From Solirubrobacterales bacterium (GTDB lineage Bacteria > Actinomycetota > Thermoleophilia > Solirubrobacterales > 70-9), in the NCBI GenBank assembly GCA_021323175.1, contig JAJTCK010000012.1:1-39279 (forward strand): 39,279 nucleotides of DNA, given 5' to 3'. A program made the position numbers and the translations under genes. Numbering within the stretch: the stretch's first letter is position 1; each line of letters starts with the position of its first letter. A model generated the notes under the pieces. It was not told the DNA's origin, did no database searches, and saw only the letters and a list, made by a program, of their open reading frames with translations. Of this stretch, positions 1 through 6,494 are shown piece by piece.

Positions 1-192
1 GTCACGGCCGGCGAGCCCATCCTGGCGCGAGTCTTCCTGAACCCCAAGACCAACGACGTCACCGAGGTCACCGGCACGGCGAGCGACCGCGGCATCAAGG
101 GTGCAGACGACTCGACCACGATCGTCGGCGACCTCTCCTCCGAGGCCACGAGCGAGGCCGTCGCGGGGGCAGCCAGAAGGCTCACTCCCTAG
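1..192 (+). CDS. C-terminal fragment of an unknown protein
   Basis: The frame is open from the first base of the window and ends at a TAG at 190-192, giving the last 63 residues of a protein whose start lies outside. Nearly every codon ends in G or C, as in the clear genes of this window, so I take it as real coding sequence. The tail is Ala/Ser/Thr-rich and ends GAARRLTP. I recognise no family and see no membrane segment or catalytic motif. Confidence 0.5.
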   Translation, partial: VTAGEPILARVFLNPKTNDVTEVTGTASDRGIKGADDSTTIVGDLSSEATSEAVAGAARRLTP

Positions 193-286
193 CCGCCCGC
201 GGTCGGCGGAGAAAGCTCGCTCCTCCCAGCCCGCTCGACGCCGACGCCAAGAGCCGACGCTCCCCCGGGGCCTCGCTGTGCCGGGC

Positions 287-325
287 GTCGCGCTGGACGT
301 AATACCGTCGCGCTGTACGTAATAC
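287..325. repeat. tandem 20-bp repeat upstream of SnoaL-like gene
   Basis: Two copies of GTCGCGCTGKACGTAATAC start at 287 and 307. They differ at one base (G versus T) over 19 and have a period of 20 bp, close to two helical turns. They lie just upstream of the promoter of the SnoaL-like gene at 360. They could be paired operator sites or a simple duplication; each copy contains the AT-rich core GTAATAC. Confidence 0.6.
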
Positions 326-345
326 GTCTGGGGTGACTCTCGCGA

Positions 346-351
346 GATACT
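346..351 (+). promoter_or_regulatory. -10 box GATACT, leaderless start
   Basis: GATACT lies 8 nt before the ATG at 360, which puts the likely transcription start on or next to the start codon. There is no Shine-Dalgarno sequence between them. The surrounding bases are nearly the same as those before the genes starting at 2676 and 3296. Confidence 0.55.
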
Positions 352-359
352 GCGTGGCG

Positions 360-770
360 ATGTCGCAGGAGAACGTGGAGATCGTTCGACGTGGGTACCA
401 GCTGTTCCAGGCCGGCGATCTCGAGGGTGTGGCTGCGCTGTTCTCTCCGGGTATCGAACTCCCAGACGCCGGGGGGCTTGGAATCGGGGACACAGTTCCG
501 GGCACTCGCACCGGACCAGAAGGGTTTCTGCGTACCACCGAGGAGACGCGGGATGCGTTCGAGGACTTTCGAGTTGAGCCCGAGGACTTCATCGACGCCG
601 GTGAGGTTGTCGTAGTGCCAGTTCGTATCTCTGGCCGAGGAAGGGTGAGCGGAGTGGAGCAAGAGGCCCGCCTCGCGCACGTATGGACTCTCCGCAACGG
701 CAAGGCGATCCGCAACGAGATCTACCGGACCGTCGAGGAAGCCCTCGAAGCCGCCGGGCTGCGCGAGTAG
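360..770 (+). CDS. SnoaL-like / NTF2-fold protein
   Basis: A 136-residue protein of the SnoaL-like NTF2 fold. It opens with MSQENVEIVRRGYQLFQAGD, the typical first helix, followed by a hydrophobic pocket pattern and a closing strand, HVWTLRNGKAIRNEIY. Members are small pocket proteins, some isomerases or hydrolases and many of unknown role; no substrate can be assigned. I chose the ATG at 360 over 333 because the family begins MSQENVE and a -10 box sits 8 nt upstream. It is a paralogue of the genes at 2874-3296 and 7079-7501; with the former it shares the C-terminus ALEAAGLRE. It is probably cytoplasmic, with no signal peptide. Confidence 0.85.
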   Translation: MSQENVEIVRRGYQLFQAGDLEGVAALFSPGIELPDAGGLGIGDTVPGTRTGPEGFLRTTEETRDAFEDFRVEPEDFIDAGEVVVVPVRISGRGRVSGVEQEARLAHVWTLRNGKAIRNEIYRTVEEALEAAGLRE

Positions 771-813
771 CGCTTCGGACGAGCAGCGGTTCGCATTTAG
801 CTTGACCTCAATG

Positions 814-827
814 CGAACGTTTGTTCG
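814..827. promoter_or_regulatory. LexA-like SOS box
   Basis: CGAACGTTTGTTCG fits CGAAC-N4-GTTCG, the LexA box form known from Gram-positive bacteria including mycobacteria. Its last base directly precedes the ATG at 828. A TTGACC at 803-808 could be a -35 element, but no good -10 follows at normal spacing. Binding by LexA is inference. Confidence 0.55.
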
Positions 828-1139
828 ATGAGACAAGCAGGGAGCCCGTATCCGCGCTTTCAACGCGCACTGGAACGCGGCTCACTGAACTCCATCCTCG
901 CAGCGGCTGCCGACCTGGACCGCGTCGGCCTCAACGATGCGTTAGCGATCTGCGCGGCTGTGGCCCGAGAGGAGCCGGCCGAGTTTGACCGCTACGCGAT
1001 CCGTTGGATAGCGGCGGCGATCAATGAGTGGGAGTCGTTGGACTGTGCGACCCTCATCAGCGCCATCGGGGTCCTGGAGCGCGTGCGCCGGGACCGTGAT
1101 CCGGTTGCTGCCGCGCAAGCGCTTCGCTCACTGCGGTGA
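828..1139 (+). CDS. hypothetical protein behind a LexA-like box
   Basis: A 103-residue, mostly helical, probably soluble protein, with patterns such as LNDALAICAAVAREEP and FDRYAIRWIAAAINEWESL. No family is recognised. Codon use is less biased to G/C than in the housekeeping genes but still plausible for coding. No other ATG, GTG or TTG lies near the front of the frame, so the start is ATG 828. The abutting SOS-type box suggests DNA-damage control. If LexA bound there it would cover the start region and block initiation directly. Confidence 0.55.
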   Translation: MRQAGSPYPRFQRALERGSLNSILAAAADLDRVGLNDALAICAAVAREEPAEFDRYAIRWIAAAINEWESLDCATLISAIGVLERVRRDRDPVAAAQALRSLR

Positions 1140-1304
1140 CCCGGAGCGGTGAAGCGCCGCAAGCGGCTGCCCGCGGAGTACCGTGAGCCATTCGATCGAG
1201 CCTTCAATGGGCAGAATCGAACAGTCGGGGCAGGTCTCGGCCCTGGCGACCGAACTGGCCCTGGAGCGGGGAATCCCTGCAAATGGACCGAAACGAGACC
1301 GCCA

Positions 1305-1378
1305 GCCCCCGTAGCTCAGCTGGATAGAGCGCCGGCCTTCTAAGCCGGATGTCGGAGGTTCGAGTCCTCCCGGGGGCG
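1305..1378 (+). tRNA. tRNA-Arg (TCT)
   Basis: A full cloverleaf: acceptor GCCCCCG pairs with CGGGGGC, D-stem GCTC/GAGC, anticodon stem CCGGC/GCCGG with loop CTTCTAA, T-stem GGAGG/CCTCC with loop TTCGAGT. Anticodon TCT reads AGA. The discriminator is G1378 and CCA is not encoded. The upstream stretch 1140-1304 has two short protein-like but unconvincing frames and no clear promoter. Confidence 0.95.
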
Positions 1379-1469
1379 CTCGCGGATCGGTAATGCGCGG
1401 GTGTCCATCCCCCGCAGCCCGTTCGTCTCAAAAGGCGACCATCCACCACAGGGAAGCGAGGAGGTAGCC

Positions 1470-1936
1470 ATGAAGCCGGCTGGAAGGCTCGCTCGCTGCG
1501 ACCTGCCTCCGCGGCGGATGCGTCACGGCTCGCCGAGATCGCGCGGGCCGCCTACGAGCACTACGTCGAGCGCATCGGCGGCCCGCCGCGCCCGATGGTG
1601 GCCGACTACGCCGAGGTCGTGGACCGAGGAGGCGTCGTCGTCGCGGAGGCGGGCTACGTGGTCGTCGGCATGATTCTGGCGGAGAGGACCGAGGAGGGCT
1701 TCCTCATCGACTACCTCGCCGTGGACCCGGATCACCAGGGCCGCGGGATCGGCCGGGCCCTGCTGGTTCACGCCGAGGACCAGGCCCGGCGAACCGGCCA
1801 TGACTCGCTGTACCTCTACACCCACGAACTGATGAGCGAGAACCTGAAGCTCTACGCCCAGCTCGGTTACGAGGAGTACGACCGCAGGAATCATGGAGGC
1901 GCCATCCTCGTCCACATGCGCAAGCAGTTGGGCTGA
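1470..1936 (+). CDS. GNAT N-acetyltransferase with N-terminal frameshift
   Basis: The body is a GNAT acetyltransferase, which moves an acetyl group from acetyl-CoA to an amine. Motif A is clear (DYLAVDPDHQGRGIGRALL), with the R/QxxGxG/A acetyl-CoA loop at QGRGIG. The C-terminal motif is LYAQLGYEEYDRRNHGG. The best start, ATG 1470 behind a strong GAGGAGG, is in a different frame. The family-like N-terminus LRPASAADASRLAEIARAAY is only read in the body frame, from about 1496. Joining them needs one extra base between about 1476 and 1496, so the sequence lacks one base here. Either the gene is broken, the base was lost in sequencing, or translation starts later, with ATG 1595 the first in-frame ATG. 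The substrate is unknown. Confidence 0.7.
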
Positions 1937-1995
1937 GCAGCCGCCCAAGCGCGCCGCCCCCGCTCAGATCCGACCGCCATTCACGTAGGTGACGC

Positions 1996-2001
1996 TAGAT
2001 T
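1996..2001 (+). promoter_or_regulatory. -10 box of tRNA-His
   Basis: TAGATT ends 12 nt before the tRNA-His 5' end, a normal distance for a short pre-tRNA leader. TCACGT around 1981 is a weak -35 candidate. Confidence 0.4.
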
Positions 2002-2013
2002 TGATCGGCACCT

Positions 2014-2087
2014 GGTGGGCGTAGCTCAGTTGGTAGAGCTCCTGGTTGTGGTCCAGGCGGTCGCCGGTTCGAGTCCGGTCGCTCACC
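2014..2087 (+). tRNA. tRNA-His (GTG)
   Basis: Acceptor GTGGGCG pairs with CGCTCAC, including one G-T pair. D-stem GCTC/GAGC, anticodon stem CCTGG/CCAGG with loop TTGTGGT (anticodon GTG), T-arm GCCGG/CCGGT. The extra G at 2014 opposite discriminator C2087 is the histidine identity pair. CCA is not encoded. Its 3' end is duplicated at 4176-4191, marking it as an integration site. Confidence 0.95.
2069..2084 (+). repeat. att-like site within the tRNA-His 3' end
   Basis: TCGAGTCCGGTCGCTC, from the T-loop into the acceptor strand, recurs exactly at 4176-4191. The following bases also resemble each other (ACCCCTCACGAAGCC versus GCCTTCACGGAACC). This is the expected trace of a tyrosine-recombinase element inserted at a tRNA 3' end. 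Confidence 0.6.
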
Positions 2088-2223
2088 CCTCACGAAGCCT
2101 CTGCTAACGCGGAATTTCGTGCTCATTGGCCTCAGGGAGCGGTGGACGTCGGGCATCAATCTGACATCGTTCCGACCGAGGACGAGAGGACAGAAGGCAC
2201 AGGGCATCAGCTCCCGGAGACGC

Positions 2224-2676
2224 TCAGTCGTCCTCGTCTCTCGAGTCATCTCGCTTCGCGAATCGTTCTGGACCGACGAGAGCGAGGTAGAGGAGGAGCA
2301 GCCCAAGCGAAACCAGCGCGAGATAGACATACAGGTGCGCTGCCCAGTTCGTCTTGTCCCTAGCGATCGTCATGAGTGCACCGGTCTCCCCTCCGAAGAC
2401 CACGACCGCGAGCAGCACGGTCCGGTAGCGCCGCGCAAACGTCAGCTTCGTGGACAGCTCCAGCAGGCGTCCTTGGATCGCTACGGCGACCAACAGTGTT
2501 GGAATGACCGTCGCGGCGGAGCGGTAGAAGTCCATGTTCGTCTTCGGACCTTCGTCGAGACTCGTGCCAATCGCGTAGATGGCCCCGAGCGCGACGGTCG
2601 CGGCGTAGTCGAGAGGATTCAGCGAACCGGCCGCCTCGCGAACTCGGCCGATCTTGCTTCCGATCTCCTGCGACAT
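2224..2676 (-). CDS. four-helix membrane protein, unknown function
   Basis: A 150-residue protein with about four hydrophobic segments: one in LDYAATVALGAIYAIGTSL, one in AATVIPTLLVAVAIQG, one in YRTVLLAVVVFGG and one in HLYVYLALVSLGLLLLYLAL. The tail is charged (KRDDSRDEDD). I recognise no family. The start at 2676 (MSQEIGSK) is preferred to 2718 because the bases before it and its first codons repeat those of the two nearby SnoaL-like genes, including GATACT 10 nt upstream. It lies inside the tRNA-His element interval. Confidence 0.65.
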   Translation of the reverse strand: MSQEIGSKIGRVREAAGSLNPLDYAATVALGAIYAIGTSLDEGPKTNMDFYRSAATVIPTLLVAVAIQGRLLELSTKLTFARRYRTVLLAVVVFGGETGALMTIARDKTNWAAHLYVYLALVSLGLLLLYLALVGPERFAKRDDSRDEDD

Positions 2677-2686
2677 CTGCCTGCGT

Positions 2687-2692
2687 AGTATC
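2687..2692 (-). promoter_or_regulatory. -10 box GATACT, leaderless start
   Basis: On the minus strand GATACT is followed by ACGCAGGCAG and then ATG, a 10-nt gap. CGCGGGATACT matches the leader of the SnoaL-like gene at 3296. The rest of 2677-2873 shows no gene. Confidence 0.5.
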
Positions 2693-2873
2693 CCGCGACA
2701 TCGAGGGGCGCATCGCAAGCCCCGGCCCGACGCCGGAGGTGGAGTGGGAACCTACGAGCGTCGAGCCGAGGCGAAGCCAGAGGCTAAGTCGTTGGGGGAG
2801 GGTCGTCGGTGAGGGGGGCACACCGCAACACCGCCGGTTGAGTAGCGGCGCTTGCCGTGAAGCCGTGACCCGC

Positions 2874-3296
2874 CTACTCCCGCAGCCCGGCGGCTTCGAG
2901 GGCTTGCGATCGATCCCGATACGCATCCAGCGACGTGGCGCGACCGTCGTGAATAGTCCAGACGTGCGTGACCTCGACCTCGATCGGCACGCCGCTGGCC
3001 CCGCCCTCGGCAAGGATGCGTGCGAACACGACCACGCGGTCACCGGCCTCGAGAAACCGCTCCGGCTCAAATCGCCATTTGCCCCAGGTGTCAGCGAGCA
3101 TCGCGATCATCTCAGCGAAGCCCTCTCGCCCGCGAAACACCGGCTCGCCCTCGGGATAGTCGGATGGCAGCCGAATCTCAAGCTGACCGTCGACGTAATC
3201 GCGGAAGGCCCGGTCGATCTGATCGGGAGGAACGCTGAACGGGTCGGCTCCGATCTCGTACAGGGTGCGGACCAACTCCACGTTCTCCTCAGACAT
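2874..3296 (-). CDS. SnoaL-like / NTF2-fold protein
   Basis: A 140-residue SnoaL-like protein starting MSEENVELVRTLYEIGADPF, with FRGREGFAEMIAMLADTW in the centre and VTHVWTIHDGRATSLDAY as the closing strand. The ending ALEAAGLRE is identical to that of the gene at 360-770, so the two are paralogues. The substrate cannot be read from the sequence. The start is ATG 3296, 10 nt after GATACT and without a Shine-Dalgarno, so probably leaderless. No signal peptide. It lies on the opposite strand from the element remnant genes that follow. Confidence 0.85.
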   Translation of the reverse strand: MSEENVELVRTLYEIGADPFSVPPDQIDRAFRDYVDGQLEIRLPSDYPEGEPVFRGREGFAEMIAMLADTWGKWRFEPERFLEAGDRVVVFARILAEGGASGVPIEVEVTHVWTIHDGRATSLDAYRDRSQALEAAGLRE

Positions 3297-3306
3297 CGCC
3301 CTACGC

Positions 3307-3312
3307 AGTATC
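3307..3312 (-). promoter_or_regulatory. -10 box GATACT, leaderless start
   Basis: The minus-strand reading is CGCGGGATACTGCGTAGG, then GCG, then ATG. The same segment, with small changes, precedes the genes at 360 and 2676. Confidence 0.55.
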
Positions 3313-3408
3313 CCGCGGGGAGATGTTGCTGACGGCCGATGCTGGGACGATTACGCGCCGCCGCCGATCCGCAAGCCCGCGACAGCGAAGGGCCCGCTGC
3401 AAACACAA

Positions 3409-3516
3409 CTGGCCCTACAGTCGATCCTGTGCGCCTCAGTCTCGGGTGCCTCGTCGCGTCAGTCGCGTATCGGCGTATCACTCCGCTGGGGCCAGAATTG
3501 TTGGCCGTAGGGCCAG
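3409..3516. repeat. spaced inverted repeat, 10-bp arms
   Basis: CTGGCCCTAC at 3409-3418 is the exact reverse complement of GTAGGGCCAG at 3507-3516. The 88-nt spacer has no gene. It sits in the 250-nt gap between the SnoaL-like gene and the excisionase-like fragment, where I see nothing else. It may be an old element boundary or recombinase site; function unknown. Confidence 0.35.
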
Positions 3517-3546
3517 CCAGAGACAGCCTACTCCTCTGGCAGCCAG

Positions 3547-3681
3547 ATGCCCCGCGAGTCCGACTTCGAAGACGCCTGGAAGCGAATCCCGCACCTGCGC
3601 TTCGGCCGCACCTACCGCTTCAGAGCCGAGGCGATCGAGCGCTGGCTCGAGGAGGAGGAGCGAGGCAATGGGAGCAGCTAA
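3547..3681 (+). pseudogene. excisionase-type HTH fragment
   Basis: A 44-residue frame ending at TAA 3679-3681. The part IPHLRFGRTYRFRAEAIERW followed by LEEEE is the usual end of a MerR/excisionase-type winged helix-turn-helix domain. The front, which should carry the first helices of such a domain, is missing or unrecognisable, so I call it a truncated remnant. Its place upstream of an integrase remnant fits an xis-int order. Confidence 0.5.
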
Positions 3682-3773
3682 CGTGGCCTCCGGCCCGCGG
3701 CCACCGGGGCGGTCCTCCAGCTTCCCCCGGCCGTGCGCTTTCCCGTTCTTCGCTCGTGGCGTAGAACTGGGCC

Positions 3774-3836
3774 ATGGACGACCGTCCCACGAAAGGGAAG
3801 CCGATGAAGAAGTCCTCGGACAAAGGCGCCGCGTGA
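3774..3836 (+). CDS. possible 20-residue leader ORF
   Basis: A very short Lys-rich frame, MDDRPTKGKPMKKSSDKGAA, whose TGA shares bases with the next ATG (TGATG). TAGAACT a few bases before its ATG could be a -10 box. It may only serve coupled translation, and it could be chance. Confidence 0.25.
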   Translation: MDDRPTKGKPMKKSSDKGAA

Positions 3837-4036
3837 TGGCTGATGAACGCGAGAGGGCCAGAGCAGGCTTCCAGCAGTCGCTTACGGTTTTCGCGGGCCT
3901 CCGCGATCAGATGCACAAGAACGGACCAAAAGCCGTGGTCGACGCCCTCGCCGCGATGCCCGAGGGCGACCTGCGGCAACTTCTGTTCGCGCTGGTCGTA
4001 ACGGCGGCACACGCCGAGGATGGGGAGCAGAGGTGA
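3836..4036 (+). CDS. small hypothetical protein of the element remnant
   Basis: A 66-residue frame starting MADERERARAGFQQ, with an amphipathic middle (VVDALAAMPEGDLRQLLFAL) and a charged end. It is linked on both sides by TGATG stop-start overlaps, to the micro-ORF before and the integrase remnant after. That suggests a former three-gene transcript. I recognise no family. A much longer reading of the same frame starting upstream is not credible, because its front has the composition of a chance frame. Confidence 0.45.
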   Translation: MADERERARAGFQQSLTVFAGLRDQMHKNGPKAVVDALAAMPEGDLRQLLFALVVTAAHAEDGEQR

Positions 4037-4191
4037 TGGCACGCCATAGCTATGGCACCGGCTCCCCTGTTCAAACGAGGCGAGGGGTGGGTCGGTCAAT
4101 GGCGAGCCGACGGTCGGGTAGTCAAGCGCGTCCTCGGCCCGGCGCGGCCCCGCGGCACCCGCCGAGGACGGACGCTCGAGTCCGGTCGCTC
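4036..4191 (+). pseudogene. tyrosine recombinase (integrase) N-terminal remnant
   Basis: The first codons read MARHSYGTGS. After one extra C in the run at about 4066-4069, the frame continues LFKRGEGWVGQWRADGRVVK and on through LGPARPRGTRRG. This matches the start of actinobacterial site-specific recombinases with an AP2-like arm-binding domain. The resemblance ends where the 16-bp tRNA-His copy begins, and no core-binding or catalytic domain (R..HxxR..Y) follows. The gene is thus both frameshifted and truncated and cannot be active. Confidence 0.6.
4176..4191 (+). repeat. att-like copy of the tRNA-His 3' end
   Basis: An exact 16-base copy of 2069-2084. It covers part of the T-arm and acceptor strand but no other tRNA part, as expected for the distal attachment site of an integrated element. 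From here to the cupin gene at 4380 there is only an unconvincing frame. Confidence 0.6.
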
Positions 4192-4366
4192 GCCTTCACG
4201 GAACCCCCCGACAGACGCGGGAGCTTCGCCGTTCCAATGGGTGGATCCGCTCAAAGCGGAGGTACTAGCGGTGGTACGAGCGCGGACCGCTGCTCTGCAT
4301 GAAAGCGGACTTGCCACCCCGGGGCGCTGACACATCAGGTCGGGGGCTGCAGCCAGGTAGCCACCG

Positions 4367-4372
4367 TAGGAT
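4367..4372 (+). promoter_or_regulatory. -10 box TAGGAT, leaderless start
   Basis: TAGGAT is followed by 7 nt and the GTG start at 4380. It helps choose this start over the in-frame ATG at 4299. Confidence 0.5.
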
Positions 4373-4379
4373 TGCGGCT

Positions 4380-4781
4380 GTGCCGTTCACGCTCAGGAAC
4401 CTCAAGGAGGACCTGCCGGACGTCGGGTCCAACTTCGACGGGGCGCCGGACCTGGAGTTCCGCCTGGCGACCGAGGCGCTCGAACTCGAGCAATCCGGTC
4501 TGGGCTACCAGCGCGTCCCACCCGGCTATCGCTTCCCGTACGGCCACACGCACAAGAAGCAGGAGGAGGCGTACGTGGTCGTGCGCGGAAGCGGGCGCAT
4601 GAAGCTCGACGACGAGATCGTCGAGCTCAAGGAGTGGGACGTGGTGCGGGTCCCGCCCGGTACGTGGCGAGGCTACGAGGCAGGACCGGAGGGCCTCGAA
4701 ATCCTCGTCATCGGCGCGCCCAATCTCGGCGAGGCTCCGCGTGAAGACGTCGAGGGCGAGCGCGACTGGTGGGCTGACTAA
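4380..4781 (+). CDS. cupin domain protein
   Basis: A 133-residue single-domain cupin. The first cupin motif is in PYGHTHKKQEEAYVVVRGSG, giving two His and a Glu for metal binding; the second is around VVRVPPGTWRGYEAG, where the usual His is replaced. Cupins include dioxygenases, isomerases and sensors, and this one cannot be assigned a substrate. Start GTG 4380 gives MPFTLRNLKEDLPDVG, a sensible N-terminus, and has a -10 box 7 nt upstream. It is cytoplasmic and appears monocistronic. Confidence 0.8.
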   Translation: MPFTLRNLKEDLPDVGSNFDGAPDLEFRLATEALELEQSGLGYQRVPPGYRFPYGHTHKKQEEAYVVVRGSGRMKLDDEIVELKEWDVVRVPPGTWRGYEAGPEGLEILVIGAPNLGEAPREDVEGERDWWAD

Positions 4782-4915
4782 GTCGATCAAGTGAGGGTCG
4801 GCAGGCCTTGTGGAAGATCGCCGGGGCAGACCGACCGGCCCCAGAAGGTTTCGCGGCTCCCATCGCTGGCAAGCCTCATTCCTCAAGCCCCCGAACGGCA
4901 TGAAACGAGGTGAGC

Positions 4916-5305
4916 ATGAGCAGGAAGGCTGTGATCACGATCAACCGCCCCCGCGCGGAGGTGGAACAGTTCTGGCGCTCCCAGGAGTACCGGCCGGACT
5001 ACATCGCAGAGACCGAGGCGGCGGTCAGTTTCGTGGACGCCCCCGGGGACCGCGGAACCGAGGTCCACGTGACGGTCGAGAGCGTCCCGCCCGGCGGCAA
5101 GCTCGGCGAGATGGCCAAGAAGCTGACCGGGTCCGAGCCGCTGGCCAAGACGAAGGACGCGCTGCGTCGCTTCAAGCAGATGGTCGAGACCGGCGAGATC
5201 CCGCGTTCTGACGCAAGTCCCGAGGGCGAGAGCCTCGAGCGCAAGCTGAAGCAGCGCCCGGCTCAGCCGCTCGAGCAATCCGAGATCGAAAAGGCAGGTG
5301 TCTGA
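4916..5305 (+). CDS. SRPBCC-like protein
   Basis: A 129-residue protein resembling SRPBCC/START-fold proteins: early strand AVITINRPRAEVEQFWRSQE and a central VHVTVESVPPGGKLGEMAKK. The C-terminal third is charged and probably extended. Start ATG 4916 follows GAGGTGA at good spacing; the in-frame GTG at 4910 is less well placed. Its TGA overlaps the dehydrogenase ATG (TGATG at 5303-5307), so the two are translationally coupled. Ligand unknown. Confidence 0.65.
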   Translation: MSRKAVITINRPRAEVEQFWRSQEYRPDYIAETEAAVSFVDAPGDRGTEVHVTVESVPPGGKLGEMAKKLTGSEPLAKTKDALRRFKQMVETGEIPRSDASPEGESLERKLKQRPAQPLEQSEIEKAGV

Positions 5306-6483
5306 TGCGCGCCAACGTCTGGTCGGGACGCAACACGGTTCAGGTCGAGAACGTCCCCGACCCCAAGATCCTGAATGACCGCGACGCGATCGTGAAGATC
5401 ACGTCCACCGCGATCTGCGGCTCAGACCTGCACCTGTACGACGGGTACGTCCCCACGATGAAGCGCGGGGACATCCTCGGCCACGAGTTCATGGGGGAGG
5501 TAGTGGAGACCGGAAGCGGTGTCGAGAACCTGTCGGTTGGCGATCGCGTAGTCGTGCCGTTCCCGATTGCATGCGGAAATTGCTGGTCGTGTCAGCACGA
5601 GCTGTACTCGGCCTGCGAGAACTCGAACCCGAACGCGGGCATCGCCGAGAAGATGTTCGGACATCCCACGGCCGGGATCTTCGGCTACTCGCACATCACC
5701 GGCGGATATGCCGGCGGACAGGCGGAGTACGCACGAGTTCCGTACGCCGACGTCGGACCGATCAAGATCGAGGACGACCTGAGCGACGAACAGGTTCTGT
5801 TCCTGTCCGACATATTCCCGACCGGGTACTTCGGAGCGGACCTCTGCGACATCGAGGGCGGTGAGGTGATCGCCGTCTTCGGCGCCGGGCCGGTGGGGCA
5901 GTTCGCCATCGCAAGTGCGGTGCTGATGGGAGCCGAGCGGGTCGTCGCGATCGACAAGTTCGACTATCGGCTGCAGATGGCGCTCAACAAGGCCGGGGCT
6001 ACAGACGCGATCAATTTCGACGATGACCCCGACATCGTCGAGCAGCTCAAGGAGCTGACCGGTGGCCGTGGGCCGGATGCGGTGATCGACGCCGTCGGAC
6101 TCGAGGCGACGCACGGACACGCGGTGTTGCATGCCGCCGAGCGGATCAAGCAGGCGACCAGGTCCGAATCGGAACGCGGTCATGCCCTGCGCGACGCGAT
6201 CCTGGCGTGCCGCCCAGGCGGCATCGTTTCGGTGATCGGCGTATACGGCGGCCTGCTCGACAAGTTCCCTGCGGGGGCATTCATGAACAAGGGCCTCCAG
6301 CTGAGGACGGGACAGGCGCATGTCCAGAAGTACCTCCGACCCCTGTATGAGCGGATCCGAGACGGCGAAATCGATCCCAGCTTCGTGGTCACCCATCGCA
6401 TGGAGCTGGGGATGGCGCCGGAAGGCTTCGAGACCTTCAAGCACAAGCAGGACGAGTGCGTGAAGGTCGTCCTCAAGCCCTGA
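5305..6483 (+). CDS. zinc-dependent alcohol dehydrogenase, formaldehyde dehydrogenase-like
   Basis: A 392-residue medium-chain dehydrogenase that oxidises an alcohol or aldehyde with NAD(P). The catalytic zinc ligands sit in TAICGSDLHLYDG and ILGHEFMGEV. The structural zinc site is the four-Cys cluster CGNCWSCQHELYSAC. The Rossmann fold is AVFGAGPVGQFAIASAVLMG. The length and the insert after the cofactor domain fit the group annotated as glutathione-independent or glutathione-dependent formaldehyde dehydrogenases; the substrate is not proven by sequence. It is the middle gene of a three-gene operon with an SRPBCC-like gene upstream and a membrane protein 11 nt downstream. Confidence 0.9.
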   Translation: MRANVWSGRNTVQVENVPDPKILNDRDAIVKITSTAICGSDLHLYDGYVPTMKRGDILGHEFMGEVVETGSGVENLSVGDRVVVPFPIACGNCWSCQHELYSACENSNPNAGIAEKMFGHPTAGIFGYSHITGGYAGGQAEYARVPYADVGPIKIEDDLSDEQVLFLSDIFPTGYFGADLCDIEGGEVIAVFGAGPVGQFAIASAVLMGAERVVAIDKFDYRLQMALNKAGATDAINFDDDPDIVEQLKELTGGRGPDAVIDAVGLEATHGHAVLHAAERIKQATRSESERGHALRDAILACRPGGIVSVIGVYGGLLDKFPAGAFMNKGLQLRTGQAHVQKYLRPLYERIRDGEIDPSFVVTHRMELGMAPEGFETFKHKQDECVKVVLKP

Positions 6484-6494
6484 AAGGAGCGTAG

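Larger units (their letters stand above)
2069..4191. mobile_element. remnant of an element integrated at tRNA-His
   Basis: The 2.1-kb interval is bounded by the tRNA-His 3' end and its 16-bp copy. At the far end it holds an excisionase-like HTH fragment, two very small coupled frames and the first part of a tyrosine recombinase. The recombinase is frameshifted and its resemblance to the family stops at the att copy. The near part holds two minus-strand genes (membrane protein, SnoaL-like) that may be cargo or later arrivals. No replication, transfer or phage structural gene remains, so I call it a scar and not an active element. Confidence 0.55.

Noticed and set aside
1149-1343. Plus-strand frame before and across tRNA-Arg
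   Set aside because: It runs through the tRNA gene. Its front (KRRKRLPAEYREPFDRAF) looks protein-like but is too short to support; it may be a gene remnant.
3323-3835. Long plus-strand frame running into the 66-residue gene
   Set aside because: The upstream part has chance composition (Arg/Ser/Pro-rich) and spans the HTH fragment in another frame; only the part from ATG 3836 is credible.
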